A stretch of DNA of 64,000 nucleotides from positions 744,001 to 808,000 of the forward strand of contig NZ_CP068771.1 of the NCBI RefSeq assembly GCF_018336935.1, read 5' to 3'. Below are positions 45,999-55,972 of this stretch, piece after piece (the first letter of the stretch is position 1; each line of letters opens with the position of its first letter). The DNA is from Serratia plymuthica (GTDB lineage Bacteria > Pseudomonadota > Gammaproteobacteria > Enterobacterales > Enterobacteriaceae). The position numbers and the translations under genes are program-made. The notes under the pieces were generated by a model. That model worked only from the letters and a program-made list of their open reading frames with translations. It was not told the origin of the DNA and did not search any database.

Positions 45999-46523
45999 AT
46001 GACACAAACCATTTTCATGGTAGGCGCTCGCGGAGCCGGTAAAACCACGGTGGGCAGCGCGCTGGCGCAGGCACTGGGCTATCAATTCACCGATACCGAT
46101 TTGTTTATGCAACAGACCGCGCAAATGAGCGTGGCGGAAATGGTCGCACATGAAGGCTGGCTGGGTTTTCGCCACCGTGAAAGCATTGCCCTGCAAACGG
46201 TGACCCAGCCGTCAACCGTAGTTGCCACCGGCGGCGGCGTGATCCTGGCGGAAGATAATCGTCGCTTTATGCGCCAGCACGGCACCGTGATTTATCTGCG
46301 TTCCCCGGCGGGCGTGTTGGCGCAGCGGTTGGAAGAGTATCCGCAGGACGCGCAGCGCCCAACGCTCACCGGCCGTCCGATTGCCGAAGAAATGCTTGAA
46401 GTGCTGGCGGCGCGTGAAGCGCTGTACCAGGAGGCCGCGCACTTCGTCATGGATGGCACCGGCAGCCCGCAGCAGGTGGTCGAACAAATCCTCTCGGCGT
46501 TGCAGCGCGAAACGGTAAAATAA
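45999..46523 (+). CDS. aroL: Shikimate kinase II AroL
   Basis: 174 residues, the E. coli AroL length. P-loop GARGAGKTT, the DTD shikimate motif (TDTDLFM), [15 protein letters not shown] and the RPTLTGRP lid are all present. It phosphorylates shikimate in aromatic amino-acid synthesis. It begins the conserved aroL-yaiA-ppnP-rdgC-mak neighbourhood. TyrR-type boxes lie upstream. Confidence 0.95.
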   Translation: MTQTIFMVGARGAGKTTVGSALAQALGYQFTDTDLFMQQTAQMSVAEMVAHEGWLGFRHRESIALQTVTQPSTVVATGGGVILAEDNRRFMRQHGTVIYLRSPAGVLAQRLEEYPQDAQRPTLTGRPIAEEMLEVLAAREALYQEAAHFVMDGTGSPQQVVEQILSALQRETVK

Positions 46524-46541
46524 TCCATCGCGCATTCTCCT

Positions 46542-46575
46542 TTGGGCACAGTGGGTTGTGCCCAATATTCTGTTT
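46542..46575 (+). terminator. aroL terminator
   Basis: TTGGGCACA (46542-46550) pairs with TGTGCCCAA (46557-46565), followed by a T-rich tract. Confidence 0.78.
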
Positions 46576-46620
46576 CCCCCCTTGCTTTTTCCTGTTTGAC
46601 GACACATCACGCTTGTCTTT

Positions 46621-46666
46621 ATAGATGATAAGTGACATATATAAATAAATGTCATCTATCATCTAT
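46621..46666. repeat. 18-bp inverted repeat upstream of aldo/keto reductase
   Basis: Arms 46621-46638 and 46649-46666 match at 16 of 18 positions around an AT-only 10-bp spacer that could hold a -10 element. It lies 34 bp before the reductase start, so it is probably an operator for a dimeric or tetrameric repressor, perhaps the TetR protein encoded downstream. Confidence 0.6.
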
Positions 46667-46699
46667 AGCGTTCAACCCAAGTTAATTGCGAGGCTTTGC

Positions 46700-47746
46700 A
46701 TGAAATACACCACTTTTGGCCGCAACACCGGCCTGCGCGTTGCCGAACTGGCTCTGGGCACCGGCAACTTTGGCACCGGCTGGGGTTACGGTTCGGAAAA
46801 AGAAGAGGCCAGGCAGGTATTCGATCGTTACGTCGATGCCGGCGGCAATTTCGTTGACACGGCTGATGCCTATCAGTTTGGCCAGTCGGAGCAACTGGTG
46901 GGGGAATTTATCGCCGCCGATCGCGATAACTTCGTCGTCGCCACCAAATACACGCTGGGCGCGGCGCCGCAAGCGAGTATTGCGCACACCGGCAACAGCC
47001 GTAAAAACATGATTTCCTCGGTGGAGGCCAGCCTGAAACGCCTGAAAACCGATCGTATCGATCTGCTGTGGGCGCATTTCTCCGACAATCTGACCCCGCT
47101 GGAGGAGATTGTGCGCGCGTTTGACGATCTGACTCGCGCCGGCAAGATTCAGTATGCCGGGCTGTCCAACTTCCCTGCCTGGCGCATTGCCCGGGCGGAT
47201 ACCTTGGCCGAGCTGCGCGGCTGGGCGCGCATCGCCGGCATTCAGGTGGAATACAGCCTGGTGGAACGCACCGCCGAGCGTGAACTGCTGCCGATGGCCG
47301 AAGCGCTGGGGATGGCCGCGACGCTGTGGTCACCGCTGGGCGGCGGTCTGTTGACCGGGAAATATCGCCACAGCAACGCCGGGCGGCTGACCGAACTGGG
47401 GCGCCTGGTGCATCGCGAAAAAGATACCGCGCTGCTGGATGAAGTGCTGGCAATAGCGCAGGAGCACGGTGTCCGGCCGACCCACGTCGCCATCGCCTGG
47501 CTGCGAAGCCGGGCAGCGCACTCCAGCACCAGCCTGATCCCCATTTTGGGCCCGCGCACCTTGGCGCAGCTGGACGATACCTTGTCGGCGCTCAGCCTGA
47601 CGCTGAGCGAAGAGCAATTGGCGCGCCTGGATCGGGTAAGCGCTATCGATCCGGGCACGCCTCACCGGCAGATTGCCGACACCCTGGCGCGAGCGCAGGG
47701 CGGTGACAGCGGCCGTTTTGCCGCACCGCGCCCCCCGCGTGCCTGA
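46700..47746 (+). CDS. Aldo/keto reductase
   Basis: 348 residues of the NADPH-dependent TIM-barrel family: FVDTADAYQFGQSEQLVG with the catalytic Asp and Tyr, VATKY with the Lys, DLLWAHF with the His, and AIAWLRS near the cofactor end. Carbonyl substrate unknown. The start at 46700 has GCGAGG seven bases upstream. It lies between aroL and yaiA, where E. coli has nothing, and is followed by a TetR gene; the two look like one inserted module. Confidence 0.88.
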   Translation: MKYTTFGRNTGLRVAELALGTGNFGTGWGYGSEKEEARQVFDRYVDAGGNFVDTADAYQFGQSEQLVGEFIAADRDNFVVATKYTLGAAPQASIAHTGNSRKNMISSVEASLKRLKTDRIDLLWAHFSDNLTPLEEIVRAFDDLTRAGKIQYAGLSNFPAWRIARADTLAELRGWARIAGIQVEYSLVERTAERELLPMAEALGMAATLWSPLGGGLLTGKYRHSNAGRLTELGRLVHREKDTALLDEVLAIAQEHGVRPTHVAIAWLRSRAAHSSTSLIPILGPRTLAQLDDTLSALSLTLSEEQLARLDRVSAIDPGTPHRQIADTLARAQGGDSGRFAAPRPPRA

Positions 47747-47759
47747 ATCTTTTGATGAA

Positions 47760-47806
47760 GGGCATCATCATTGAGCGCGGCCAACGGATGGCCTAAGATG
47801 ATGCCC
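47760..47806 (+). repeat. Hairpin/inverted repeat before TetR gene
   Basis: GGGCATCATC (47760-47769) and GATGATGCCC (47797-47806) are perfect complements, with an inner GGCC pair. There is no T run. It could be an autoregulatory operator or a leader hairpin. Confidence 0.4.
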
Positions 47807-47827
47807 GATTGATAAGGAGAAAACACC

Positions 47828-48415
47828 ATGGCGCGGGTATCAAAGCAACAAATGGAACGCAATCGCGAGGCGATTGAACAGGTGTCTTCACAACTGTTTC
47901 GTGAACGTGGCCTGAACGGCGTCAGCGTTAATGACCTGATGGCGGCGGTGGGGCTGACCCACGGCGGTTTCTATGGCCATTTTTCCTCCAAGGATGAGCT
48001 GGCGGCGGTAGCCAGCCGCAGAGCGGCGGCGGAGTCGGGCCAACGTTGGGAGGCGCTGAGCAGTCAGCCCGGCAAACACACTTTGCAAACCCTGGTTGAC
48101 AACTATCTGGCCGTGAAACACCGGGACTGTCCCGCCGAAGGCTGCATGGTCACCGCGCTGGCCGGCGACGTAGCGCGGGAAGGGGCCGATAAACCCGTAC
48201 GCCAGGCCTACCTGAGCGGCGCAAAATCGATGCTGGCGCGGCTGGAATCGCTGTCGCCATCGGAAGATGAACAACAGCGGCACCAGGAGGCTCTGGCGCA
48301 GATGGCGATGCTGGTGGGGGCGTTGACGTTGGCGCGGGCTACCTGCGGCGATGAGCTGTCGGAACAGTTTCTCGACGCGGCGCGCCAGGCGCTGCTGCCG
48401 AAGGACGTTGAGTAA
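47828..48415 (+). CDS. TetR/AcrR-family regulator
   Basis: 195 residues: TetR helix-turn-helix near the N-terminus (VSVNDLMAAVGLTHGGFYGHFSSKDEL) and a ligand domain with CPAEGCMVTALAGDVAREG, resembling regulators of electrophile-responsive reductases in which a Cys may sense the signal. AAGGAG precedes the start. The likely targets are itself and the aldo/keto reductase upstream. Confidence 0.88.
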   Translation: MARVSKQQMERNREAIEQVSSQLFRERGLNGVSVNDLMAAVGLTHGGFYGHFSSKDELAAVASRRAAAESGQRWEALSSQPGKHTLQTLVDNYLAVKHRDCPAEGCMVTALAGDVAREGADKPVRQAYLSGAKSMLARLESLSPSEDEQQRHQEALAQMAMLVGALTLARATCGDELSEQFLDAARQALLPKDVE

Positions 48416-48495
48416 AATATCTCCCCGGCGTGGTGCCGAAACGCTCGCGGAAGGCGGCGATATAGGCACTGACGTTGTCGTAACCGCAGTCACCG
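48416..48495 (-). pseudogene. Remnant of an AraC-family regulator (C-terminus only)
   Basis: On the minus strand this stretch reads GDCGYDNVSAYIAAFRERFG followed by TTPGRYF, the end of an AraC second helix-turn-helix. Nothing upstream continues the protein, and the frame runs into the tetR gene without its own stop. It is the left half of a deletion scar. Confidence 0.75.
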
Positions 48496-48496
48496 G

Positions 48497-48661
48497 CACC
48501 ATCAGGTGCGGGTGGAAAAGCGCGACGGTGGCCGCGGCCTGGTCAAGGTGCTGGCGCATTTCACCGTACGCGACGGTAAGATCTGTGCTTGCGATGAGTT
48601 GACGCAGCTGCTGGAAGGCGAACATGGCGATCGCGATCTGGGGTCACGCGTGTCGGCGTAA
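48497..48661 (+). pseudogene. Remnant of an NTF2-like/SnoaL-like protein (C-terminus only)
   Basis: The plus strand reads HHQVRVEKRDGGRGLVKVLA, then HFTVRDGKICACDELTQLL and DRDLGSRVS before TAA, the typical C-terminus of small NTF2-like proteins. The N-terminal half and any start are missing. It abuts the AraC remnant on the other strand. Confidence 0.75.
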
Positions 48662-48708
48662 ACATGGCTGCTATACTTAACCTTGTGTGATCCACATGGG
48701 AGAACAGC

Positions 48709-48909
48709 ATGCGCGAAAATGACCGACCAGGCTATCCGAGAACCGCTCGGGTGGTCGAAGTTGACCGGGGCGACCCCAGCTTGCATATGCATCGTTTTGA
48801 GGTGCGCACCGATGACATTGAGCCGAATACGCTGCTCAGTGAGCATTCGACCGAGCAGGAAGCGCTCGACGCCAAGCACCGCTACGAAGATCAGGCGCTG
48901 GAAGATTAA
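48709..48909 (+). CDS. yaiA: YaiA family small protein
   Basis: 66 residues. The C-terminal LLSEHSTEQEALDAKHRYED matches the end of E. coli YaiA, and the N-terminal RPGYPRTARVVEVDRG fits its start. Function unknown. In E. coli yaiA follows aroL directly; here about 2.2 kb of other DNA intervenes. GGGAGA precedes the start. Confidence 0.85.
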   Translation: MRENDRPGYPRTARVVEVDRGDPSLHMHRFEVRTDDIEPNTLLSEHSTEQEALDAKHRYEDQALED

Positions 48910-49226
48910 CCTGCACACCCTATAGAAGCCGGCGTGATGCCGGTTTCTTTTTGTCTTTTGCTTAAGGCCGCTTCGTGCGCATTGATCTTGTCGGCCGCTG
49001 AGTTAATTAACTGATTCGAATACTAATAAAATATTATGGCGGCCGTTGTCATGCGGTGGTTAAGCGTCGTTTTTGTTGCGGATTCAGAACGGCTGGCCGG
49101 CGGCCGATCGCCGGGCAGAATTTTACTCTGCGCCACGATCGCATTTCGCGTGAAAAACCAGTGACAGATCAACCGCAATCCCCCAATATGGATTCCTCAT
49201 AAAGTTGATTACGCGGGTGCCAGTCT
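48910..49226 (+). terminator. yaiA terminator (48925-48953) and gene-free interval to ppnP
   Basis: GAAGCCGGC (48925-48933) pairs with GCCGGTTTC (48939-48947), then a T run. The rest of the 317 bp holds the ppnP promoter and no gene; aroM, present here in E. coli, is absent. Confidence 0.85.
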
Positions 49227-49514
49227 ATGCTGAAAGTGAACGAGTATTTTGCCGGAAAAGTGAAGTCTATCGGTTTCGATAGTAGCAGCATCGGCCTTAC
49301 CAGCGTCGGTGTGATGGAAGAGGGTGAGTACACCTTCAGCACCGCCCAGCCGGAAGAGATGACGGTGATTACCGGCGCGTTGAAAGTGTTGCTGCCGGGC
49401 TCGCCGGACTGGCAGGTGTTCATGCCGGGTGAGAAGTTCTTCGTACCGGGCCACAGTGAGTTCAACCTGCAGGTGGCTGACGCTACCGCCTATCTGTGCC
49501 GTTACTTGAGTTAG
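49227..49514 (+). CDS. ppnP: Pyrimidine/purine nucleoside phosphorylase PpnP
   Basis: A 95-residue cupin with [49 protein letters not shown] and the YLCRYL end, matching E. coli PpnP (YaiE). It phosphorolyses several nucleosides to base and ribose 1-phosphate. Its position before rdgC matches E. coli order. Confidence 0.95.
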   Translation: MLKVNEYFAGKVKSIGFDSSSIGLTSVGVMEEGEYTFSTAQPEEMTVITGALKVLLPGSPDWQVFMPGEKFFVPGHSEFNLQVADATAYLCRYLS

Positions 49515-49540
49515 TCGTTTTCCCTTTTTGTTGGGAAATC

Positions 49541-49571
49541 AGGGCTCTGCATGCAGAGCCCTTGGTGTTTT
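49541..49571 (+). terminator. ppnP terminator
   Basis: AGGGCTCTG (49541-49549), CATG loop, CAGAGCCCT (49554-49562), then a T-containing tail; it probably also serves rdgC from the other side. Confidence 0.78.
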
Positions 49572-49580
49572 CAGGCAGAG

Positions 49581-50492
49581 TTAACGCTGGGCTTCGCCGC
49601 CCAGGGCTTCGATGGTGTTCTTGATTAACGCCGCCAGTTCACTGGTCATCAGGATAAAATCGGCGTCAAAACGTTGGGCGAAGTCGTCACGATCGATATC
49701 GTCATTCTGCTCACGCAGCGCATCGGCAAACTTCAGGCGCTTGAGCGAACCGTCGTCCGCCAGCACCAGTTGAATGCGTTCCTGCCAGTCCACCGCCAGT
49801 TTGGTCACCAGCTTGCCGGCTTCGATATGCACCGCAATTTCGTCGCTGATCAGGTTCTGCTTCTTGCAGCGGATCACGCCGCCGTCTTCCAGAATCGCCT
49901 TCAGTTCCGCTTCGTCCTGAATGATAAAACCGGCCGGCAGCTCGCCGGAGCGCACCCACTCGGTCAGCGTCAGCTCAATCGGGCTTTCCATGGTCAGCGG
50001 CACCACCGGCAGCGAACCCAGGCTTTTACGCAGCAGCGCCAGAGTATCTTCCGCGCGTTTGGCGCTGGCGGCGTCAACCATGATCAGGTCATTGACGGTG
50101 TCGATCCACATAAAGGTCTGGTTGAAACGGCTGAAGGCGCGCGGCAGCAGGCTGTGCAGCACCTCGTCTTTCAGCGCGTCTTTCTCGGTTTTTTTCAGTT
50201 TGCGGTGCTGTTCGCCTTCCAGGCGCTCAATCTTGGCCTGCAACTCTTGCTTGATGACCGGCGAAGGCAGGATTTTTTCTTCTTTGCGTGCGCAGATGAC
50301 GATTTGGCCGTTAACCGCGTGCGTCAAGGCGTCGCTGTGGGAACCCATTGGGGAGACCCAGCCGGTTTTCGCCATGTCCTGGCTGCCGCAAGGGGTGAAA
50401 GCAAAAGCGCTGAGCTGTTTTTCCATTTCATCCGCGTTTAGCGCAACTTCGCGGCTCAAACGGTAAACCATCAAATTCTTAAACCACAGCAT
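49581..50492 (-). CDS. rdgC: Recombination-associated protein RdgC
   Basis: 303 residues, the E. coli length. Family blocks: [41 protein letters not shown] and [21 protein letters not shown]. RdgC forms a ring around DNA and limits RecA action. The start at 50492 gives the conserved MLWFKNL N-terminus. In E. coli mak follows; here a 10-kb island separates them. Confidence 0.96.
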   Translation of the reverse strand: MLWFKNLMVYRLSREVALNADEMEKQLSAFAFTPCGSQDMAKTGWVSPMGSHSDALTHAVNGQIVICARKEEKILPSPVIKQELQAKIERLEGEQHRKLKKTEKDALKDEVLHSLLPRAFSRFNQTFMWIDTVNDLIMVDAASAKRAEDTLALLRKSLGSLPVVPLTMESPIELTLTEWVRSGELPAGFIIQDEAELKAILEDGGVIRCKKQNLISDEIAVHIEAGKLVTKLAVDWQERIQLVLADDGSLKRLKFADALREQNDDIDRDDFAQRFDADFILMTSELAALIKNTIEALGGEAQR

Positions 50493-50580
50493 AATGTTGT
50501 CCCTAGCTGGGCGTGCAGTCGGCACGCTTGTTCATCAAAAGCAGGGCGGCATGATAACGAATCAGAGGCGAAAAATCGCC

Positions 50581-53193
50581 TCATTCCCTCTGAATTGCGT
50601 CGCCGGCCGCGTTTCTTCTCCGTGCCCGTTGCAGCGCCAGCGCCAGTTGCCGCTGGCTGAAAGGTTTGCGCAACAGCTCAACCTCAGTCAGATCTCCCTG
50701 AGGGTGGCGGCGCATATCCTGGCCGCTGATCAACAAGGCGCAGAGGTGCGGATTGATCTCCCGCGCTTGTTCAATCACCTGGGCGCCGCTCAGTTCGCCC
50801 GGCAGCATCAGGTCACTTATCAGCAGCGCTATGTCCGGCGTCTGGCGCAACAGCGCCAGCGCTTCCCGGCTGTCTGCGCTGTCCAGCGTCAGGTAGCCGA
50901 GCTGGTGTAAGTGCTCGCACAGCGTGTGGCGCACGTCGTTTTCATCTTCCAGTACCAGCACCAGATTGTCGGTGCCGTCGCTGTCGTCGAGCGGCAGCAG
51001 CGGAGCTTCCGTTACCGCCTGCATGGGCGCCCGGGGCAGTTGCAGACGCACCAGCGTGCCTTTGCCCGGCGCGGTTTCAATCTGCACCCGCCCGCCGGAC
51101 TGGCGAACAAATCCGTACACCATCGACAGGCCCAGCCCGCTGCCGCTGCCGACCGCCTTGGTGGTGAAGAAGGGCTCGAACACCTGGGCCTTGACCTCCT
51201 CCGACATTCCGCAGCCGGCGTCTATCACTTCCAGCGCCACCATGTCCTGTTTTTTGCCGCTGCTGCGCACCACCCGCTGGTTATAAATACGGATCTTCAC
51301 CACACCGCTGCGGCCCTCCATCGCATCCCGTGCGTTGACCACCAGATTGATTAACGCATTTTCCAACTGATTGGCATCGATCCACGCCGGCCAGCCGGGT
51401 TGTTGCGCCTCAATGGTCAGCGACAGCGTGGCGGGCAGCGAATGGCGCAGCAGTTCCTGCAGGTTTTCCACCAGCGTGCGCAGTGCTATGGCCTGCGGGT
51501 GCAGCGCCTGTTTGCGTGAGAACGCCAGCAGCCGTTGGGTGAGTTGCGCGCCGCGTTCGGCGGCTTTCAGCGCGCGGGCGATGCGTTGTGCGGTTTGCGC
51601 GTCCTGCGTTTGCCCGGTTGTCAGTTCCAGGCTGCCGATAATCACCGCCAGCAGGTTGTTAAAATCGTGCGCCAGGCCGCCGGTAAGTTGACCGACCGCC
51701 TTCATTTTCTGGCTGTGCAGCAGCGCCTCCTCCAGCGCCTTGCGCTCGGTGCGTTCCAGCACCACGTTCACCACCCCGCGGTTGGGCACCGGGCTGAAAC
51801 GCAGTTCGACGGTGCGGCCGTCATCCAGACGCAGTTCCTGCGGCTGCGGCAGTTCGCTGGACAGATTGGCCAGCACCGCCTCCCAGCGCTGGCCCCGTGG
51901 CGGCGTTACGTGCTGCAGTAACTCGCGGTAGTGCTGGCCGCGGTGCAACTGGTGTTCGTTCAGCCCCAGCAGCAGCGGGTATTGCGGGTTCCACACCACC
52001 AGTTGTCCGTCGTTATCAAACAGTGCAAAACCGTCGCGCATCGCCAGGAACGTGGTTTCCAACTGGGTGCTTTTTTCTTTCAACAGGCGAGAGGTTTGTT
52101 CCAGCGAGGCGGTATTGCGGGCAAACACGTTGAAAGCCCGCGCCAGTTCACCCAGTTCATCGCGGCGTTGCAGTGCCGGCACGCTGACGTCGCGTTCGCC
52201 GCGCGCCAGCCGCGTCATGGCGTTGGCGATCGCCGTCAGGTTCGAACCTAGGTTGCGGTAGATATACAGCCCGGCGAAACCGGTGATCACCAACGCCAGC
52301 AGGGCGAACAGGCCGATAAATATGCTGATGGAGCTGAGCTCGTGGTGCGTCTGGTGGGTGCGCAGCTCCGACTCGTTCGCCACCTTTTGCACGTACAGGT
52401 TGATGTCGTCGTTGAGCATCGCGACTAACGCTTTGATATGGTAGGTATAATAGGCGAGTGCCAGGTCGCTTTGCTCCAGTTCCAGCGTTTCGGGCAGCAG
52501 GCGCTGCTCGCTGGCGCGAAACTGCCGCATTTTCTCGTCCACCAACGCATCCGGGCTGTGCTGCGGCCAGTAGACCATGACGCTGTCGAGTTGCTGGGCG
52601 GCCGCCTTGGGCGTTGGCGTCTGAATGGCGATTGCCAGCAGCCGGTCAATCTGGCCGAGCAGCGGCTGCGTAGGCTGGTCCAGATTATCGCGTTGGCTCA
52701 GGCTGGTGATATGCCGCAGCGTGCTCTGCGTCTGATACAGCCCGCTGAGCAGGACGTTGCGTTGCAGGTGCCGCGCGTGCCCGAGTTCCAGCATGCGGGT
52801 GACGCTGGTTTCCAGCGCGTTGCTGCGGCTGATGATGCGCTTGACCAGCGCCGGTTCGCTGTGGGCCAGCGGGGCATCCGCCAGCCGGTTGAGAGACGCC
52901 TGCAGCGCCAACTGGGTCTGTTTCAACCGGGCGGATTCGCTCTGGTACTCCAGCGCGCCAACCACCTGCGAAAGCCGAATGGCGGCGGTGGCGACGTTCG
53001 ACGTATCCCGGCTCAGCGCCATGCTGCCGTTCATCTCTTTCAGCGTTTGCGCCTGCACCTGTTCCTGCAGCTTGCCCGCATGCTTAAAGCCGACGATCGC
53101 CACGCCGCTGACCATCAGCGTCACCGCCACCACCAGCAGGTTGAACATCAGCAGGCGCCCACGCGCACCGGCAAGGAAAGGCAGTCTGCGCAT
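50581..53193 (-). CDS. Hybrid sensor histidine kinase, TorS-like periplasmic domain
   Basis: 870 residues. A transmembrane helix (about 14-36), a long helical periplasmic domain (37-295) rich in heptads and resembling TorS-type sensors, a second transmembrane helix (about 296-318), then HAMP, PAS-like region (RDGFALFDNDGQLVVWN), HisKA with His in GGLAHDFNNLL (about 509), ATPase with NLVVNARDAM and SGLGLSMVYG, and a C-terminal receiver with Asp in LLISDLMLPGEL (about 793). It lacks the Hpt domain of TorS. The likely output is the OmpR-type regulator at 59523. It is divergent from the sugar ABC operon it probably controls. Confidence 0.9.
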   Translation of the reverse strand: MRRLPFLAGARGRLLMFNLLVVAVTLMVSGVAIVGFKHAGKLQEQVQAQTLKEMNGSMALSRDTSNVATAAIRLSQVVGALEYQSESARLKQTQLALQASLNRLADAPLAHSEPALVKRIISRSNALETSVTRMLELGHARHLQRNVLLSGLYQTQSTLRHITSLSQRDNLDQPTQPLLGQIDRLLAIAIQTPTPKAAAQQLDSVMVYWPQHSPDALVDEKMRQFRASEQRLLPETLELEQSDLALAYYTYHIKALVAMLNDDINLYVQKVANESELRTHQTHHELSSISIFIGLFALLALVITGFAGLYIYRNLGSNLTAIANAMTRLARGERDVSVPALQRRDELGELARAFNVFARNTASLEQTSRLLKEKSTQLETTFLAMRDGFALFDNDGQLVVWNPQYPLLLGLNEHQLHRGQHYRELLQHVTPPRGQRWEAVLANLSSELPQPQELRLDDGRTVELRFSPVPNRGVVNVVLERTERKALEEALLHSQKMKAVGQLTGGLAHDFNNLLAVIIGSLELTTGQTQDAQTAQRIARALKAAERGAQLTQRLLAFSRKQALHPQAIALRTLVENLQELLRHSLPATLSLTIEAQQPGWPAWIDANQLENALINLVVNARDAMEGRSGVVKIRIYNQRVVRSSGKKQDMVALEVIDAGCGMSEEVKAQVFEPFFTTKAVGSGSGLGLSMVYGFVRQSGGRVQIETAPGKGTLVRLQLPRAPMQAVTEAPLLPLDDSDGTDNLVLVLEDENDVRHTLCEHLHQLGYLTLDSADSREALALLRQTPDIALLISDLMLPGELSGAQVIEQAREINPHLCALLISGQDMRRHPQGDLTEVELLRKPFSQRQLALALQRARRRNAAGDAIQRE

Positions 53194-53334
53194 CGTATCT
53201 CCCGTAACTGACTGTTCGCAGTATAAATCCCCGTTCCATTAACAATATGACAAACATGAACGGGCGCTGACATTTTGCATTTATTTATGCGTGGTTAACT
53301 GCATGTAATCCGAACCGCAGCCTGAGGTATGACG

Positions 53335-54855
53335 ATGAGCGTGACCCCGATTTTGGAAATGCACAACATCGCCAAGAGTTTTGGTCAGTTTTATGCGCTG
53401 AAAGGCGTCGACCTGACGGTATATCGCGGTGAGATCCACGCGCTGATGGGTGAAAACGGCGCGGGTAAAAGCACGTTAATGAAAATATTGGCCGGCGCGT
53501 ATATCGCCAGCAGCGGGGAAATTTTTATCGATGGGCAGCCGTTCGCCATCAAAGGGCCAAAAGACGCCCTGGCGGCAGGTATCACGCTGATTTACCAGGA
53601 AATGAATTTGGCCCCCAACCTGACGGTGGCGGAGAACATTTTTCTGGGCAGCGAGATCCAGCGCGGCGGCCTGGTGAAACGCGGACAGATGTTGCTGGAG
53701 GCGCAGAAGGTGATCGACAGGCTGGGCGCGCAGTTCAGCGCCGGCGATCGGGTGATGAAATTAACCATCGCCGAGCAGCAGCAGGTGGAAATCGCCCGCG
53801 CGTTGCATCGCAACAGCCGCATTCTGGTGATGGACGAACCTACGGCGGCGCTCTCTTCGCGCGAAACGCATCGGCTGTTCGAGCTGATCAAACGCCTGCG
53901 CGATGAGGGTATGGCGATCATTTACATCAGCCACCGCATGGCGGAAGTGTACGAACTGTCGGATCGCGTCAGCGTGCTGCGTGACGGCCAGTACGTCGGT
54001 AGCCTGACGCGCGACAAGCTGTCCGCCAGCGAGCTGGTGCGCATGATGGTGGGCCGCCCGCTGAGCGATCTGTTCAATAAGGAGCAGGGGATTGCGGTGG
54101 GCCAACCGCGCCTGACGTTGCACGGGCTGACCGACGGCAAAAAAGTCAAGCCGGTCAGCCTGCAGGTGCGCGCCGGCGAGATTGTCGGCCTTTCCGGGCT
54201 GGTGGGCGCCGGGCGCTCTGAACTGGCGCAGCTGATTTTCGGCGTGCGCAAGGCGAGCGGCGGCACTGTGGAGATCGACGGTAAAACGGCCAATATCCAT
54301 TCGCCGCGCGACGCCATCGCTTTGGGCATCGGTTTTCTCACCGAAAACCGCAAGGAGCAGGGGCTGTTTCTCGATCTGGCGGCGCATGAAAATATCGTTA
54401 TGGCAACGCTGGAGCGCGATGGCCGCTACGGCCTGCTGAATCGCCGCAAGGCGCAGAGCATTTCCAGAGACGCTATCGGTCTGCTGAATATCCGTGTGCC
54501 GCATGCTCAGGTGCGCGCCGGCGGCTTGTCCGGGGGCAACCAGCAAAAGCTGCTGATTTCACGCTGGGTGGCGATCGGTCCGCGCATTTTGATCCTCGAT
54601 GAACCCACGCGCGGCGTCGACGTCGGCGCCAAGAGCGAAATCTACCGCATCATGAGCCAGATGGCGCAGCAGGGGGTGGCGATCCTGATGATCTCCAGCG
54701 AACTGCCTGAGGTGGTCGGGATGAGCGATCGGGTTTACGTCATGCACGAAGGCAGTATCGCCGGTGAACTGAGCGGCAGCGACATTACTCAGGAAAACAT
54801 CATGACGTTGGCCACCGGCGTCGAAACAGCCGTGGAAATCGCCGGCCATGAATAA
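53335..54855 (+). CDS. Sugar ABC transporter ATPase, RbsA-like
   Basis: 506 residues with two fused ATPase domains: the first with Walker [10 protein letters not shown], Walker [13 protein letters not shown] and its signature near [15 protein letters not shown]; the second with the altered P-loop [23 protein letters not shown] and [14 protein letters not shown], as is usual for ribose/xylose-class importers. The start at 53335 has GAGG seven bases upstream; ATG at 53329 is too close to it. First gene of the catabolic operon. Confidence 0.92.
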   Translation: MSVTPILEMHNIAKSFGQFYALKGVDLTVYRGEIHALMGENGAGKSTLMKILAGAYIASSGEIFIDGQPFAIKGPKDALAAGITLIYQEMNLAPNLTVAENIFLGSEIQRGGLVKRGQMLLEAQKVIDRLGAQFSAGDRVMKLTIAEQQQVEIARALHRNSRILVMDEPTAALSSRETHRLFELIKRLRDEGMAIIYISHRMAEVYELSDRVSVLRDGQYVGSLTRDKLSASELVRMMVGRPLSDLFNKEQGIAVGQPRLTLHGLTDGKKVKPVSLQVRAGEIVGLSGLVGAGRSELAQLIFGVRKASGGTVEIDGKTANIHSPRDAIALGIGFLTENRKEQGLFLDLAAHENIVMATLERDGRYGLLNRRKAQSISRDAIGLLNIRVPHAQVRAGGLSGGNQQKLLISRWVAIGPRILILDEPTRGVDVGAKSEIYRIMSQMAQQGVAILMISSELPEVVGMSDRVYVMHEGSIAGELSGSDITQENIMTLATGVETAVEIAGHE

Positions 54856-54883
54856 TTCAATCCGTACGCTCAAGGAGCCTGCC

Positions 54884-55873
54884 ATGACTTCGAATCCGCT
54901 GCCGCCCGGCGCAAAAAATCCCACGCTGAAACGGGCGTTAATGGGCGATATGATGCAAACCGTCGGCATTCTGCCGATCCTGATCCTGATCGTCGCGGTT
55001 TTCGGCTTTGTCGCGCCGAATTTCTTTACCGACGCCAACCTGCTGAATATCGCCCGTCAGGCGTCGATTAACATCGTGCTGGCGGCGGGCATGACTTTTA
55101 TCATTCTTACCGGCGGCATCGACCTCTCGGTCGGTTCGATGCTGGGCACCACGGCGGTGGTGGCGATGGCGGTTTCCCTGATGCCGGGCATGGCCGGGCT
55201 GTCGATCCCGCTGGCGCTGTTGGCCGGGCTGGGTATGGGGCTGTTCAATGGATTTCTGGTGGCCTACGCAGGTTTGCCGCCGTTTATCGTTACGCTGGGT
55301 ACCTATACCGCACTGCGCGGCGCGGCTTATCTGCTGGCGGACGGCACCACCATCATCAACTCGAATATCAGTTTTGAATGGATCGGCAATGCTTATCTGG
55401 GGCCGATTCCCTGGCTGGTGATTATCGCCTTTGCGGTGATCGCGCTGTGCTGGTTCATCCTGCGTCGCACCACGCTCGGGGTTCATATCTATGCGGTGGG
55501 CGGCAATATACAGGCCGCACGTCTGACCGGCATCAAGGTGGGTGCGGTGCTGCTGTTCGTCTACGGCATGAGCGGCCTGCTGTCCGGGCTGGGCGGGGTG
55601 ATGAGCGCCTCCCGGCTCTACAGCGCCAACGGCAACCTGGGCATGGGCTATGAGCTGGATGCCATCGCCGCGGTGATCCTCGGCGGTACCAGCTTCGTCG
55701 GCGGCATCGGCACCATTACCGGCACGCTGGTGGGGGCGCTGATTATCGCGACCCTGAACAACGGCATGACGCTGATGGGGGTTTCTTATTTCTGGCAATT
55801 GGTGATCAAAGGGGCGGTGATCATCATCGCGGTGTTGATCGACAAATATCGCACCCGCAATTATCAGCATTAA
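54884..55873 (+). CDS. Sugar ABC transporter permease, RbsC-like
   Basis: 329 residues, about nine membrane spans, with family marks AGMTFIILTGGIDLSVGSML, PFIVTLGTYTALRG, GGNIQAARLTGI and DAIAAVILGGTSFVGG. The ATG at 54884 has AAGGAG six bases upstream. An earlier ATG at 54848 overlaps the ATPase stop and is a less likely start. It forms the homodimeric inner-membrane channel for the RbsA-like ATPase. Confidence 0.92.
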   Translation: MTSNPLPPGAKNPTLKRALMGDMMQTVGILPILILIVAVFGFVAPNFFTDANLLNIARQASINIVLAAGMTFIILTGGIDLSVGSMLGTTAVVAMAVSLMPGMAGLSIPLALLAGLGMGLFNGFLVAYAGLPPFIVTLGTYTALRGAAYLLADGTTIINSNISFEWIGNAYLGPIPWLVIIAFAVIALCWFILRRTTLGVHIYAVGGNIQAARLTGIKVGAVLLFVYGMSGLLSGLGGVMSASRLYSANGNLGMGYELDAIAAVILGGTSFVGGIGTITGTLVGALIIATLNNGMTLMGVSYFWQLVIKGAVIIIAVLIDKYRTRNYQH

Positions 55874-55972
55874 CTTACCCGAGTCTTTCAAGCTGCGGCG
55901 TGAGTGATAAAGAAAGGTTGGTGCCCACCGGGGCAGGTTTTTCGTAGATCTGAAAATAATGAGGAAAACACT

